DNA from: Mycolicibacter longobardus
Lineage (GTDB): Bacteria; Actinomycetota; Actinomycetes; Mycobacteriales; Mycobacteriaceae
Length of the DNA: 64,000 nt
NCBI RefSeq assembly: GCF_002102265.1
Contig: NZ_LQPG01000030.1
Coordinates: 91,774-155,773, forward strand
Reading direction: 5' to 3'
A model generated the notes under the pieces. It was given only the letters and a program-made list of their open reading frames with translations, did no database searches and had not been told where the DNA came from. Every line of letters starts with the position of its first letter. The first letter of the stretch is position 1. Shown here piece after piece: positions 1 to 9,499 of this stretch. A program made the position numbers and the translations under genes.

Positions 1-804
1 ATCGAGTGGATGGAAGCGGTGGCGAACCGGCTGCCGATGACGATAGTCGCGCGGCTGATCGGTGTGCCCGAGGCCGACGTCGGCCAGCTGGTGCGTTGGG
101 GCTATGCCGGCACGCAGCTGCTCGAGGGACTGGTCGACCCCGACCAGCTGGCCGGAGCGGGTGTCGCCGTGATGGAACTCGCGGGCTACATCACCGATCA
201 TTTCCAGCGCGCAGCAACCGATCCGCAGGACAACCTGCTCGGCGATCTGGCTGTCGCGTGCGCCTCCGGTGCGCTCGACACCGTCACCGCCCAGGTCATG
301 ATGATCACGTTGTTCAGCGCCGGCGGCGAGTCGACCGCCTCGCTGATCGGTTCGGCGGCATGGACTTTGGCGGCGCGCCCACAGGTCCAGCGCCGGGTCC
401 GGGAGTCACCGGAGCTGCTCGGCCCGTTCCTCGAAGAGGTGTTGCGGTGCGAGTCGCCGTTCCGCGGCCACTATCGGCATGTGCGCCGTGACGCCACGCT
501 GGGCGGGGTGGAGCTGGCGGCCGGATCGCGACTACTGCTGCTGTGGGGCGCGGCCAACCGGGATCCGTCCCGCTACGCCGAGCCGAACGAATTCCGGTTG
601 GACCGTCCGCCGCAAAGCCACCTCGCCTTCGGCAAGGGCGCGCACTTCTGCGTGGGAGCCGCGCTGGCCCGGTTGGAGGCCAGAATCGTGATCGGCCAAC
701 TGCTGCAACGCACCTCACATATCGGCCTCGCCGAGCCGGGCCGCTGGCTGCCCAGCCTGCTGGTGCGACGTCTTGAGCACCTCGCGCTCACAACAAGCGA
801 CTGA
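1..804 (+). CDS. Cytochrome P450, 5'-truncated by window edge
   Basis: This is the C-terminal 267 residues of a cytochrome P450; the reading frame is open from base 1, so the start lies outside the window. The I-helix motif SAGGEST (about bases 316-336) carries the acid used for oxygen activation. The ExxR motif of the K helix appears as EEVLR (about 436-450), and the haem loop FGKGAHFCVG places the haem-ligating Cys at codon 649-651. Family knowledge: a soluble haem monooxygenase that needs ferredoxin and reductase partners, which are not encoded nearby. The substrate cannot be read from sequence. It converges on prpC with only 7 bp between stop codons. Confidence 0.9.
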   Translation: MEWMEAVANRLPMTIVARLIGVPEADVGQLVRWGYAGTQLLEGLVDPDQLAGAGVAVMELAGYITDHFQRAATDPQDNLLGDLAVACASGALDTVTAQVMMITLFSAGGESTASLIGSAAWTLAARPQVQRRVRESPELLGPFLEEVLRCESPFRGHYRHVRRDATLGGVELAAGSRLLLLWGAANRDPSRYAEPNEFRLDRPPQSHLAFGKGAHFCVGAALARLEARIVIGQLLQRTSHIGLAEPGRWLPSLLVRRLEHLALTTSD

Positions 805-811
805 GCCCGGC

Positions 812-1942
812 TCAGCCCACCTCGAGCGTGCGCTGCGGACTTCCCGAGTAGGCGCTCAGCGGACGGATCAGCGCGTTGGACGCCGTCTGCTCCATGATGT
901 GGGCGGTCCACCCGGTGATTCGGCTCATCACGAACAACGGGGTGAACATCGGGATGTCGAAGCCCATCAGGTAGTAGGCCGGCCCGGTCGGGAAATCCAG
1001 GTTGGGCTTGATTCCGGTGGCGGCGAACATCTCGGTCTCCAGGACGCGGTATATGTCCAACCAGCGCTGCCCGTCGCGGGCCGCCGCGACGCGTTCCAGG
1101 GCGGCCTTCATCGTCGGCACCCGGGAGTCGCCGTGCTTGTACACGCGGTGACCGAAGCCCATCACCTTGTCCTTGCGGGACAACTTGCCGTGCAGCCACT
1201 CCGCGGCTTTCTCCGGCTGGTCGATCTCGATCATGTCGTGCATGACCGCTTCGTTGGCGCCGCCGTGCAGCGAGCCCTTGAGCGCGCCGATGGCTGCCGT
1301 GACCGCGCTGTAGATATCGGACTGGGTGGAGGTGACCACCCGGGCGGCAAAGGTGGATGCGTTGAAACTGTGCTCGGCGTAAAGGATCATCGACTGCTCG
1401 AATGCCTCAACGATCGCCGCGTCGGGCACCTCGCCGAAGCACATCCGCAGGAAGTTCTCCGCGTAGCCGAGATGGCTGTGCGGTGCGATCGGCGCCAGAC
1501 CGCGCCGGCGGCGCATGTCGACAGCGACGATCGTCGGCAGGACCGCGAACATCCGCAGCGCCTTGGCGAAATTCGCCGACTCGGCGGGGTCGTCCTCGTC
1601 CGCGTCCTCGGCGCCCAGGTAGCTGATCGCGGTACGCACCACATCCATCGGGTGGCAGTTCTCCGGGTGCTTGTCCACCAGCGCCAGCAGCGACCGGTCC
1701 GCCCGCCGTGCGGCCCGCTCCCGCTGGCAGAACAACGCCAATTCTGCGTCGGTCGGCAGCTCACCGTGCCACAGCAGGTAGGCGACCTGCTCGAAGCTGC
1801 AGTGGGCGGCCAGATCCTGGACGGGGTAGCCGCGGTACGTCAGTGAGTTGGTCTCCGGCACCACCTTCGAGATGGCGGTGGTGTCGACGACAACGCCGGC
1901 AAGGCCCTTGCGGATCTCCGCTGCATCTGGCGTGATCGTCAT
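812..1942 (-). CDS. prpC: 2-methylcitrate synthase / citrate synthase
   Basis: The 376-residue product belongs to the short bacterial type I citrate synthase family. It condenses propionyl-CoA (or acetyl-CoA) with oxaloacetate to give 2-methylcitrate. The catalytic triad is visible: His226 in SLHGG, His265 in GFGHR and Asp316 in LDFPTG; His191 (EHSFNAST) is also conserved. The ATG at 1942 overlaps the end of prpB by 4 bp (ATGA), so translation is probably coupled. It is the last gene of the prpD-prpB-prpC operon, which supports the methylcitrate role rather than the TCA-cycle one. In M. tuberculosis the orthologue is called prpC or gltA1. Confidence 0.95.
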   Translation of the reverse strand: MTITPDAAEIRKGLAGVVVDTTAISKVVPETNSLTYRGYPVQDLAAHCSFEQVAYLLWHGELPTDAELALFCQRERAARRADRSLLALVDKHPENCHPMDVVRTAISYLGAEDADEDDPAESANFAKALRMFAVLPTIVAVDMRRRRGLAPIAPHSHLGYAENFLRMCFGEVPDAAIVEAFEQSMILYAEHSFNASTFAARVVTSTQSDIYSAVTAAIGALKGSLHGGANEAVMHDMIEIDQPEKAAEWLHGKLSRKDKVMGFGHRVYKHGDSRVPTMKAALERVAAARDGQRWLDIYRVLETEMFAATGIKPNLDFPTGPAYYLMGFDIPMFTPLFVMSRITGWTAHIMEQTASNALIRPLSAYSGSPQRTLEVG

Positions 1943-2853
1943 TGGGACGCTCCTAACGTGAAGTTGAAGATGTCGGAGTCGAACTGGTTGTAGTCGGCGT
2001 AGCGCAGCAGTTCGTAGAGCCTGCTGCGGTGCTGCATCTGCTCCAGAAGCCCGGATTGTGTTCCGGCCGTGTCGATCTCCCGCAGGCCCGCTTCGACGGC
2101 GAACATCGCCAGCCGCAAGGTGGTGACGGGGTAGATGACGGCGTTGTAGCCGAGGTCGGACAGTTGCGCCGCGGTGAGCAGTTCCGACTTGCCGAACTCG
2201 GTCATGTTTGCCAGCAGCGGCACATCGACCGCGGCGCGGAAATGTTCGAAATCGGCCGGCTTGTACAGCGCTTCGGTGAAGATCAGGTCCGCCCCGGCAT
2301 CGGCGTAGGCCTTGGCCCGCTCGATCGCGGCGGACAGGCCCTCGATGCCGGCGGCGTCGGTGCGGGCGCAGATGACGAAGTTCGGGTCCCGGCGGGCCGC
2401 GACCGCGGCCCGCAGCCGCTTGACCATCTCGCTTGTCGGCACCACGGCCTTGCCGTCGAGGTGCCCGCACCGTTTCGGGTTGACCTGGTCTTCGAGGTGG
2501 CAGCCCGCCAGCCCGGCATCCTCGAGCACCGTGATGGTGCGAGCAGCACTCATGGGTTCACCGAAACCGGTGTCGGCGTCGATCAGGGTGGGCAGGTCGG
2601 TGACCGCGGCGATCTGCGCGCCCCGGCCGGCCACCTCGGTCAGCGTGGTCAACCCGATGTCCGGCAGGCCCAGATCGGCGGAGAGCACCGCCCCCGAGAC
2701 ATAGACACCCTCGAATCCGATCTCGGCCACCAGTTTGGCGACCAGCGGCGAGAACGCCCCCGGAAAGCGTTGCAGCCGACCGGATTGCAGGCCGGCCCGA
2801 AACGCCGCCCGCTTGTCCGAGGGTGCCGATGCGGCCCCGAGCAGCCCAGTCAT
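1939..2853 (-). CDS. prpB: 2-methylisocitrate lyase
   Basis: The 304-residue protein is a member of the isocitrate lyase/PEP mutase superfamily that splits 2-methylisocitrate into pyruvate and succinate, the last step of propionyl-CoA detoxification. Visible signatures are the Mg2+-binding DADTGFGEP (Asp92, Asp94) and the catalytic Cys motif KRCGH (Cys129). The short length and the KRCGH form match PrpB rather than full-length isocitrate lyase. Both ends overlap neighbours by 4 bp (prpD upstream, prpC downstream). M. tuberculosis lacks prpB and uses Icl for this step, so its presence is typical of environmental mycobacteria (established knowledge). Confidence 0.95.
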   Translation of the reverse strand: MTGLLGAASAPSDKRAAFRAGLQSGRLQRFPGAFSPLVAKLVAEIGFEGVYVSGAVLSADLGLPDIGLTTLTEVAGRGAQIAAVTDLPTLIDADTGFGEPMSAARTITVLEDAGLAGCHLEDQVNPKRCGHLDGKAVVPTSEMVKRLRAAVAARRDPNFVICARTDAAGIEGLSAAIERAKAYADAGADLIFTEALYKPADFEHFRAAVDVPLLANMTEFGKSELLTAAQLSDLGYNAVIYPVTTLRLAMFAVEAGLREIDTAGTQSGLLEQMQHRSRLYELLRYADYNQFDSDIFNFTLGASQ

Positions 2854-4364
2854 CGGAAGATCCCCGCCGGGGTGTCCGGTGCCGTGTCGAGCAACTGCGG
2901 ATCCACCAGGATGTTCAACGCGCCCAGCTCGCCCCCGCCGAGGTCGGCCAGGCCCTCTGCGGCGGCCAGGAAGCGCTCCTGCTCGGCCGCGCTCACCACG
3001 CCCTCGGCCAGCTCGGCGAACTTGCCGATGTACTGCTTGCGTTCGAACGGCCGCGCCCCCAGGGGGTGGGCGTCGGCGATCGCCAACTCGTCGGTGATCA
3101 CCTCGCCGCTGCGGAGTGTGACCTCGGCGCGCGCACCGAAGGCCTTCTGGTTCGGGTCGGTCGAGTGGTAGCGCCGGGTCCACTCCGGGTCTTCGACGGT
3201 AGAGATCTTGCGCCACAGTTCGACGGTGTCGGGCCGGTGTGCCCGCTCGGGGCTGTAGGACCGCACGTGGTGCCAGCTGCCGTCCTGCAGGGCGACGGCG
3301 AAGATGTACATCACCGAGTGGTCCAGGGTCTCCCGCGAGGCGTCCGGGTCGAACTTCTGCGGGTCACCCGAACCGGTGCCGATCACGTAGTGGGTGTGGT
3401 GGCTGGTGTGCAGCACGATCGTGGCCACCTGGCTCAGGTCACCGATCCGCTCCCGGAGCCGCTTGGCCAGGTCGATGACGGCCTGGCTCTGGTATTCCGC
3501 GGAGTACTCCTTGGTGTAGGTGTCCAGGATGGCGAGCTTGGGCTCGCCCGGAGCGGGCAGCGGCACCTGGTAGGTGTGGTCGGGCCCGGACAGCATCCAG
3601 GCGATCACCCCGTCCTCGCCCTCCCAGATCGGGGCCGGAGCACTCTCACCGCGCATCGCCCGGTCGACCGCCTCGATGGCCACCTTGCCTGCGTAGGCGG
3701 GAGCGAAGGCCTTCCAGCTGGAGATCAGCCCCTTGCGGGACTGCCGCGTCGCGGTGGTCAGGTGCAATGCCTGCCCGATGGCCTGATAGATCACCTCGGG
3801 GTCCAGCCGGAGCATGGTGCCGATGCCGGCGGCCACCGACGGCCCCAGGTGGGCGACGTGGTCGATCTTGTGCTCGTGCAGGCAGATTCCCTTGACCAGA
3901 TCGACCTGGATCTCGTAGGCGGTGGCCAGGCCGCGGATCAGGTCAGCGCCCGAGACCCCGAGCTGCTGGGCCACCGCGACCAGCGGCGGGATGTTGTCGC
4001 CCGGGTGGGAGTATTCGGCGGCCAGGAACGTGTCGTGGAAGTCCAGTTCGCGTACCGCGGTGCCGTTGGCCCAGGCCGCCCACTCCGCTGAATAGGCGCC
4101 CGCAACACCGAAGACCTGGGCGCCCGGCTTCGACGGGTGGGCGGGGTGCGCCAGCGCCTGTCGGCGCGCGACGGTCACCGGCCGGCGCAGCACCGAGGCC
4201 GCACTGACGGCGGCGTTGTCGATGATCCGGTTGATCACCATCGCCGCGGTGTCGTCGGGGACGGCCACCGGGTCGGCAGCCACCTGCGCGATCTTGGCGG
4301 CGAGGTGCTCGGAACGGGGGAAGTCTTCGGCGCTGCGGTGGGTTCTGACGTCGTGTACCTGCAT
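2850..4364 (-). CDS. prpD: 2-methylcitrate dehydratase, MmgE/PrpD family
   Basis: The 504-residue MmgE/PrpD-fold enzyme dehydrates 2-methylcitrate to 2-methyl-cis-aconitate, without an iron-sulfur cluster. The N-terminal half carries the family-typical segment [15 protein letters not shown] followed by HPGDN, and the length is right for actinobacterial PrpD. The ATG at 4364 is preferred; an in-frame upstream GTG would add only a few residues. It is the first gene of the operon, transcribed away from prpR, and its stop overlaps the prpB start by 4 bp. Regulation by the divergent PrpR through the 4442-4458 boxes is inferred. Confidence 0.95.
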   Translation of the reverse strand: MQVHDVRTHRSAEDFPRSEHLAAKIAQVAADPVAVPDDTAAMVINRIIDNAAVSAASVLRRPVTVARRQALAHPAHPSKPGAQVFGVAGAYSAEWAAWANGTAVRELDFHDTFLAAEYSHPGDNIPPLVAVAQQLGVSGADLIRGLATAYEIQVDLVKGICLHEHKIDHVAHLGPSVAAGIGTMLRLDPEVIYQAIGQALHLTTATRQSRKGLISSWKAFAPAYAGKVAIEAVDRAMRGESAPAPIWEGEDGVIAWMLSGPDHTYQVPLPAPGEPKLAILDTYTKEYSAEYQSQAVIDLAKRLRERIGDLSQVATIVLHTSHHTHYVIGTGSGDPQKFDPDASRETLDHSVMYIFAVALQDGSWHHVRSYSPERAHRPDTVELWRKISTVEDPEWTRRYHSTDPNQKAFGARAEVTLRSGEVITDELAIADAHPLGARPFERKQYIGKFAELAEGVVSAAEQERFLAAAEGLADLGGGELGALNILVDPQLLDTAPDTPAGIFR

Positions 4365-4441
4365 ATTCCACACCCTACGCACGTCAACTAGCTGCCGAAA
4401 TACACCGTAAATGCGTATTAATGCATCCTTTCTCCACCCTT

Positions 4442-4458
4442 TTTGCAAACCTTGCAAA
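4442..4458. promoter_or_regulatory. Candidate PrpR operator (tandem TTTGCAAA boxes)
   Basis: In the 120-bp divergent prpD/prpR spacer two near-identical octamers sit side by side: TTTGCAAA at 4442-4449 and CTTGCAAA at 4451-4458. Published work on M. tuberculosis PrpR and corynebacterial RamB describes TTTGCAAA-type binding motifs (recalled, not checked). The boxes lie 26 bp before the prpR start and about 80 bp before the prpD start, so they could control both directions. Confidence 0.6.
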
Positions 4459-4484
4459 TGCGATGAAGGACTAAGCTGCCTCAC

Positions 4485-5933
4485 ATGGCACCCTCGACCA
4501 ACCGGACCTTCGCCGGGGCCCGGCTGCGACGCCTGCGGGAGGAGCGCGGCCTGACCCAGGTGGCGCTGGCACGCGCGCTGAACCTGTCGACCAGCTACGT
4601 CAATCAGCTCGAGAATGACCAGCGGCCGATCACCGTGCCGGTGCTGCTGGCGCTCACCGACAGGTTCGGCCTGCCCGCCCAGTACTTCTCCGGCGACGCC
4701 GACGCCCGGCTTGTCGCCGACCTGCGCGATATGTTCACCGCCACCGCCGGCGAACACGCGGCCAGCGACAGTCAGATCGAGGAACTCGTCGCCCGAATGC
4801 CCGATATCGGCACCAGCCTGCTGACCATGCATCGCCAGCTGCGCGGCGCCACCGAGGAATTGGAGTCCTATCGGTCCCGGGTATCGGGCGACTCGGCGCA
4901 GACCGTGGCCGGTCCGATGCCGTTCGAGGAGGTCCGAGATTTCTTCTACGACCGCAACAACTACATCGGCGAGCTCGACAACGCCGCCGAGAAACTGTTC
5001 ATCGACACCGGGATGCGCTTCGGCGGCTTGGACATTCAGCTGTCTGCGTTTATGGCCGAACGCTTCGGTATCACGGTGGCCGTCGTCGACGACCTGCCCG
5101 CCGGGACCAAGCGCATCTTCGATCCGGGGACCCGGGTACTACGCATCGCGCACTGGTTGCTGGCGGGCCAGCGAGCTTTCCAGATCGCCACGCAACTCGC
5201 GCTGCTGACCCAACAGGAGTTGCTGTCTGACATCGTGGCCCAAGATCAGTCGTTGAGCCAGGACGCCCGCGGTGTGGCCAAGGTGGGGTTGGCCAATTAT
5301 TTCGCCGGCGCATTTCTGTTGCCGTACCGGCAGTTTCAGCGGTCTGCAACTGATCTGCGCTACGACATCGACCTGCTGGGCCGCCGCTTCGAGGTGGGGT
5401 TCGAGACGGTGTGTCATCGACTCTCGACGCTGCAACAGCCGGGCCGGCGCGGAGTTCCGTTCATCTTCGTTCGCACCGACAAGGCGGGGAACATCTCGAA
5501 ACGACAGTCAGCCACGGCCTTTCACTTCAGCCGGGTCGGGGGCAGCTGTCCGCTGTGGGTGGTGCACGACGCGTTCAGCCAGCCGGGACGAATCATCACC
5601 CAGGTCGCGCAGATGCCCGACGGGCGCAAGTACTTCTGGATCGCCACCACCACCCCGCCCGAGGGCCGCGGCTATCTGGGGCAGCACAAGACCTTCGCCG
5701 TCGGACTGGGCTGCGACCTGGCGCACGCCGAGAAGCTGGTGTATTCCACCGGCGTCGCCCTGAACGACGCTGCCACCGTGGTGCCGATCGGAGCGGGTTG
5801 CAAGATCTGCGATCGCGAGGCGTGCCCGCAGCGGGCTTTCCCGTACCTGGGCCGGCGGGTCGTGGTCGACGAGAACGCCGGAAGCGGGTTGCCCTACTCG
5901 CCGGTCTCGGCAGATTTGGCCGGCGGGCGGTAG
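4485..5933 (+). CDS. prpR: PrpR/RamB-type transcriptional regulator of propionate metabolism
   Basis: The 482-residue protein has an N-terminal XRE-type helix-turn-helix (about residues 8-62, [17 protein letters not shown]), a central IrrE/ImmA-like region and a C-terminal domain with four cysteines (Cys410, Cys439, Cys442, Cys447). These correspond to the Fe-S-binding cysteines described for mycobacterial PrpR. It is expected to activate the divergent prpDBC operon in response to propionyl-CoA. The gene overlaps the 3' end of the convergent DoxX gene by 40 bp, so transcripts of the two may interfere. Confidence 0.92.
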   Translation: MAPSTNRTFAGARLRRLREERGLTQVALARALNLSTSYVNQLENDQRPITVPVLLALTDRFGLPAQYFSGDADARLVADLRDMFTATAGEHAASDSQIEELVARMPDIGTSLLTMHRQLRGATEELESYRSRVSGDSAQTVAGPMPFEEVRDFFYDRNNYIGELDNAAEKLFIDTGMRFGGLDIQLSAFMAERFGITVAVVDDLPAGTKRIFDPGTRVLRIAHWLLAGQRAFQIATQLALLTQQELLSDIVAQDQSLSQDARGVAKVGLANYFAGAFLLPYRQFQRSATDLRYDIDLLGRRFEVGFETVCHRLSTLQQPGRRGVPFIFVRTDKAGNISKRQSATAFHFSRVGGSCPLWVVHDAFSQPGRIITQVAQMPDGRKYFWIATTTPPEGRGYLGQHKTFAVGLGCDLAHAEKLVYSTGVALNDAATVVPIGAGCKICDREACPQRAFPYLGRRVVVDENAGSGLPYSPVSADLAGGR

Positions 5934-6415
5934 AACAGCGCGAGCTGGCCGATGGCGCCGGCCAGCCCGAGGCCGACCGAGATCCACAGCCCCGGCCAGC
6001 CGTTTTGCCAGCAGTGGCAGAAGATCTGGTGGTCCAGGCTGTAGTAGCCCGGCCCGATCATCGCCACCGCGACGGCGCCGGTGGCCAGCACCAGGTTGTA
6101 CTCCCAGCCGTTGGACAGCACGAAGAAGCCGTTGGAACGGTGCACGGTCCACACCGCGACCGCCATCAGCGCCACGAACCCGGCGGCCGTGATCGGGGTG
6201 AGCAGCCCCACTGCCAGACCCAGCCCAGCGGCGATCTCGGCCGTGGCGGCCGTCACCGCCTGGAACCTGCCGTACTTCATCCCGATGCTTTCGAACCACT
6301 TCGCGGTGCCGGGGATTCGGCCCCCGCCGAAGAATTTGTTGAAACCGTGCGCAGCCATGGTCAACCCCAGGACCAGGCGCAGGAGCAGCAACGCGAAATC
6401 AGCAGCAGTGGCCAT
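5894..6415 (-). CDS. DoxX family membrane protein
   Basis: The 173-residue integral membrane protein has four predicted hydrophobic helices and the N-terminal DoxX pattern LLLLRLVLGLTMAAHGFNKFFG. DoxX proteins sit in the cytoplasmic membrane; some M. tuberculosis members work with superoxide dismutase and a thiosulfate-handling partner, but no such partner is adjacent here. It is the last gene of a minus-strand run (epoxide hydrolase, WS/DGAT-like, DoxX) with 9-10 bp gaps, so probably one operon. Its function here is unknown. Confidence 0.85.
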   Translation of the reverse strand: MATAADFALLLLRLVLGLTMAAHGFNKFFGGGRIPGTAKWFESIGMKYGRFQAVTAATAEIAAGLGLAVGLLTPITAAGFVALMAVAVWTVHRSNGFFVLSNGWEYNLVLATGAVAVAMIGPGYYSLDHQIFCHCWQNGWPGLWISVGLGLAGAIGQLALFYRPPAKSAETGE

Positions 6416-6424
6416 CTGCCCAAA

Positions 6425-7663
6425 CTACAACGCGGCGTCCAGTAGTCGTAGATATACCTCCATATCGCTGATCGCCGACGCTGCCGCGTGCACGCTGATC
6501 GCGACGGTGCCGCCGATGCCGTGCACACCGTGCGTCAGGCCCATCGCCGGGGACAGCGCCGGAAACCCCGCGGTCAGCAGCACCGGCGCGGCGCCGAATC
6601 GCAGGTCCGCGGCGCCGCGGTGCACGCTGGAGACCACGGTGTTGCCCGACACCCGCGCCGGCCGGGTGTCCGGGTCGAAATTGTCGACACCCCAGCGCAG
6701 CAGTGCCGCAGGTGTCGCCGCGAACGCCCGGTCGCCGGCGGGCGACGCGGGATGACGGCCCCGACTCCGGCCGGTGGCCAGGTCGGTGGCGATCCGTTCG
6801 CAGCGGGCTGCGTGGCCCAAGAACGGATACAGCCCGACCCGAACGTTGCCGAAATGGTTGTGAGCCTGGCGTGCACCGGCTTTGGCCATCGGAACCTCGG
6901 CGCCCAGTTCTTCGCACGGCTCGTCGAGGTACTCCGACAGCGCCGCGGACACTGCGGACAGCACCGCCACGGTGACGGTCGGTCCGTTGAGCTCGGCGCG
7001 GTGCCGCACCAGCGTGCGCACCGCCCGGGATCCGGCCGGCCGGTTGTTGATAGCCAGCGGCGGTCGGTCGGAGACCGCGGGCGGCAGCAGCCCGGCCCGG
7101 GTGTCGGCGACCCGGCTGCGATGGGCGCGGGCAGCGGTGACGGCGCGCCAGGGCAGGAAGGCGTGACCCGGTGCAGCCACCGCACCTACCGGGGCGGCCC
7201 GCCCGAACAGCCAGGCGGCCAGCGCTGAAGCCCGCCTGCCGTCGGCGAGAGCATGCGCCACCTGCAGTACCGCCACCGTGCCCGCGCCGCGGTGGCCGGG
7301 CATGCCGTGCACCGGCGCGAACACGTGCAGTCGCCACGGCGCCACCCGGACGTCGAGCTGGTCGTCGGTGAGCCGTGCCACCGCGTCCAGGCAACCGGCC
7401 CAGTTGTCGTCGGGAACCCCGTGCCTGATCGCGCGGGCGTCCTCACGCATCGGCACCCACCGCGGGTAACGCAGCGCACCGGCATCGGCGACCCGCATGC
7501 TGAGGTCCGGGGTCGCCCGGGCGCGGGCGAACACCTCGGCGATGGCGCCGTCGAAATCGTCCGGCACCCCGGCGAACGCGTACAGCAGGAACTGATCGCT
7601 GGGGATCTTCGCCGACATCCAGTAGAACTGCGCATCGACCGCGGCCATCCGGTGCCCGCGCAT
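6425..7663 (-). CDS. Wax ester synthase/diacylglycerol acyltransferase-like protein
   Basis: This 412-residue protein resembles the WS/DGAT (acyl-CoA-dependent acyltransferase, DUF1298) fold. The catalytic HHxxxDG motif is present in altered form, AHALADG (residues 136-142): the first His is Ala but the second, catalytic, His137 and Asp141-Gly142 remain. The C-terminal GNVRVGLYP segment matches the second conserved block. It probably corresponds to the conserved Rv1125-type gene next to the epoxide hydrolase in M. tuberculosis (from memory). Acyltransferase activity is uncertain because of the motif change. An alternative start is the Met at 7648. Confidence 0.7.
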   Translation of the reverse strand: MRGHRMAAVDAQFYWMSAKIPSDQFLLYAFAGVPDDFDGAIAEVFARARATPDLSMRVADAGALRYPRWVPMREDARAIRHGVPDDNWAGCLDAVARLTDDQLDVRVAPWRLHVFAPVHGMPGHRGAGTVAVLQVAHALADGRRASALAAWLFGRAAPVGAVAAPGHAFLPWRAVTAARAHRSRVADTRAGLLPPAVSDRPPLAINNRPAGSRAVRTLVRHRAELNGPTVTVAVLSAVSAALSEYLDEPCEELGAEVPMAKAGARQAHNHFGNVRVGLYPFLGHAARCERIATDLATGRSRGRHPASPAGDRAFAATPAALLRWGVDNFDPDTRPARVSGNTVVSSVHRGAADLRFGAAPVLLTAGFPALSPAMGLTHGVHGIGGTVAISVHAAASAISDMEVYLRLLDAAL

Positions 7664-7673
7664 CAGCGGCCCA

Positions 7674-8576
7674 TCAGGTCAAGAATCGCAGCACCCGCTC
7701 GGCGACCTCGTCGGGCTGTTCGAGTTGCAGAAAGTGACCGGCGTTCTCGACGACGGCCACCGCGCTGCCGTCGGGTAGCGCCGGTCCGACCCACCGTGCG
7801 AACGCCGGCGACATACAGCCATCGTTCCGCCCGTGCAGGTACAGGCTGGGCAGCCGCGGCAGCTCCAGCCAGTGCCGGTGCAGGTTGACGTAGCGATCTG
7901 GAACCCGCCGGCTGAGCAATGCCCGGTAGGGGCCCAGCGCCGCACGCCAGCCCTCCGGCGTTCCGATCGCCGCGTCGACGTGTCGCAGATCCTCTTCGGC
8001 GGGATAGCCGGGCGACCACCGCCGCCACAGCCGCGGCAGCACCCAGGCGGCCGAGCGATCCGGCAGCCAGGGCAGTTGGAAATAGCCGATGTACCAGCTG
8101 CGCAACATCTGCGCCGGCAGCTGTCCGGCCAAAGCGAGCCGGCCCTTTCCCCCGACCTCTCCCCCGACCGCGCGCAGCGCCGCCGGCGGCGGCACCGACA
8201 TGATCACCGCCTTGGTGAACGGACTCTCCGGCATCGCGGCCAACCCGGTGGCCGCCATCGCACCCCAGTCGTGGCCGATCACCACGTCGCGACCGGTCCC
8301 GCCGACCGCGTCGTACACCCGCAGCGCGTCGTCCATCAGGGCGCCGATGTGATAGCTCCCGTCGTCCGGGATCGACGACGGGGCGTAGCCCCGCATGAAC
8401 GGCGCCACCACATGCCAACCGGCCGCGACCAGCCGGGGCGCCACCCGGCGCCACCCGTAGGCGGTGTCGGGAAAACCATGCAGGCACAACGCCACCGGAT
8501 CCCCCGGCTTTCCCCAACTCAATGCCTTGAGCGCGACCCCGGGCGTCGTCACATCGATCCACCGCGGTTCACTCAT
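7674..8576 (-). CDS. ephC: Epoxide hydrolase-type alpha/beta hydrolase (EphC-like)
   Basis: The 300-residue protein is an alpha/beta hydrolase with an epoxide-hydrolase signature: oxyanion-hole HGFPD (33-37), an Asp nucleophile in GHDWGA (Asp103) and the catalytic His281 in NAGHF. An Asp rather than Ser nucleophile distinguishes epoxide hydrolases and dehalogenases from esterases. Position next to the WS/DGAT-like gene and a divergent peroxidase-like hydrolase matches M. tuberculosis ephC (from memory). Substrate unknown; lipid or xenobiotic epoxides are likely. First gene of a three-gene operon ending with DoxX. Confidence 0.8.
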   Translation of the reverse strand: MSEPRWIDVTTPGVALKALSWGKPGDPVALCLHGFPDTAYGWRRVAPRLVAAGWHVVAPFMRGYAPSSIPDDGSYHIGALMDDALRVYDAVGGTGRDVVIGHDWGAMAATGLAAMPESPFTKAVIMSVPPPAALRAVGGEVGGKGRLALAGQLPAQMLRSWYIGYFQLPWLPDRSAAWVLPRLWRRWSPGYPAEEDLRHVDAAIGTPEGWRAALGPYRALLSRRVPDRYVNLHRHWLELPRLPSLYLHGRNDGCMSPAFARWVGPALPDGSAVAVVENAGHFLQLEQPDEVAERVLRFLT

Positions 8577-8644
8577 CCCATACCCCTCAGACCGGGCCGG
8601 CAGGCGTTTCCGTCCGCCCTGTCGTCCAAACTATCTACCATCTG

Positions 8645-9499
8645 ATGATGCGCACAGCCCAGACCGTCGAATACGGCGGCGTCGACGGAGTAACGCTGGT
8701 CGCCGACGAGTGGAACCTGGGTGCTGCGGCATCCGCGGAGCATCCGACCATTCTGATGCTGCACGGAGGCGGCCAGAATCGTCACTCCTGGCACAAGACC
8801 GGCCAGATCCTGGCCGACCGGGGCTATCACGTCGTCGCGCTCGACACCCGCGGCCACGGGGACAGCGACCGCGCGCCGAACGCCGACTATGCGATCGAGA
8901 CCCTCGCCGCCGACGCGCTGGCGGTGATCGACGCGATCGGCCGGCCGGTGGCGCTGATCGGGGCGAGCATGGGCGGGCTGACCGGCATTCTGGTCGCCGA
9001 CCATGCGGGGCCGCAGCGGGTGACCAAGCTGGTGCTGGTCGACGTGGTGCCGCGTTACGAAAAGGACGGCAGCGCCCGAATCCGCGACTTCATGTTCAGC
9101 CATATCGACGGCTTCGACTCCCTGGAGCAGGCCGCCGACGCGGTGGCCGCATACCTGCCGCACCGGGCCAAGCCCCGCAGCCCCGAGGGCCTGAAGAAGA
9201 ATCTCCGATTCCGCGACGGCCGCTGGTACTGGCATTGGGATCCGGCCCTGATGACCAAACCCGGCGACGACCCGGCGCTGCGGACCGAGAAGATCGAGGC
9301 GGCCGCCATCGGGCTGCAGATCCCGATCCTGCTGATCCGCGGCAAGCTGTCCGATGTGGTCAGCGCCGAGGGCGTCGCGGACTTCCTGTCCAAAGTCCCG
9401 GGCGCGCGCCTGGTCGAATTGTCCGACGCCGGGCACACCGCTGCCGGCGACGACAACGACGCCTTCAGCGCGGCCGTCGTCGAGTTCGTGTCCGGCTGA
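8645..9499 (+). CDS. Alpha/beta hydrolase (BpoB-like, Ser nucleophile)
   Basis: The 284-residue alpha/beta hydrolase has LHGGGQ for the oxyanion hole (about 39-44), nucleophile Ser108 in GASMGG and catalytic His264 in DAGHT. Family members are often called non-haem peroxidase or haloperoxidase, though most are esterases or lyases. It is divergent from ephC, matching the bpoB/ephC arrangement of M. tuberculosis (from memory). Its stop codon is immediately followed by the ATG of the cyclase gene, with no intergenic base, so the two are probably co-translated. Confidence 0.82.
   Translation: MMRTAQTVEYGGVDGVTLVADEWNLGAAASAEHPTILMLHGGGQNRHSWHKTGQILADRGYHVVALDTRGHGDSDRAPNADYAIETLAADALAVIDAIGRPVALIGASMGGLTGILVADHAGPQRVTKLVLVDVVPRYEKDGSARIRDFMFSHIDGFDSLEQAADAVAAYLPHRAKPRSPEGLKKNLRFRDGRWYWHWDPALMTKPGDDPALRTEKIEAAAIGLQIPILLIRGKLSDVVSAEGVADFLSKVPGARLVELSDAGHTAAGDDNDAFSAAVVEFVSG

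Noticed and set aside
773..4091. Long plus-strand open frames of 350-420 codons opposite prpC, prpB and prpD
   Set aside because: They are in the mirror frame of well-supported genes, are rich in His/Gln/Arg/Gly and match no family; a GC-rich codon artefact.
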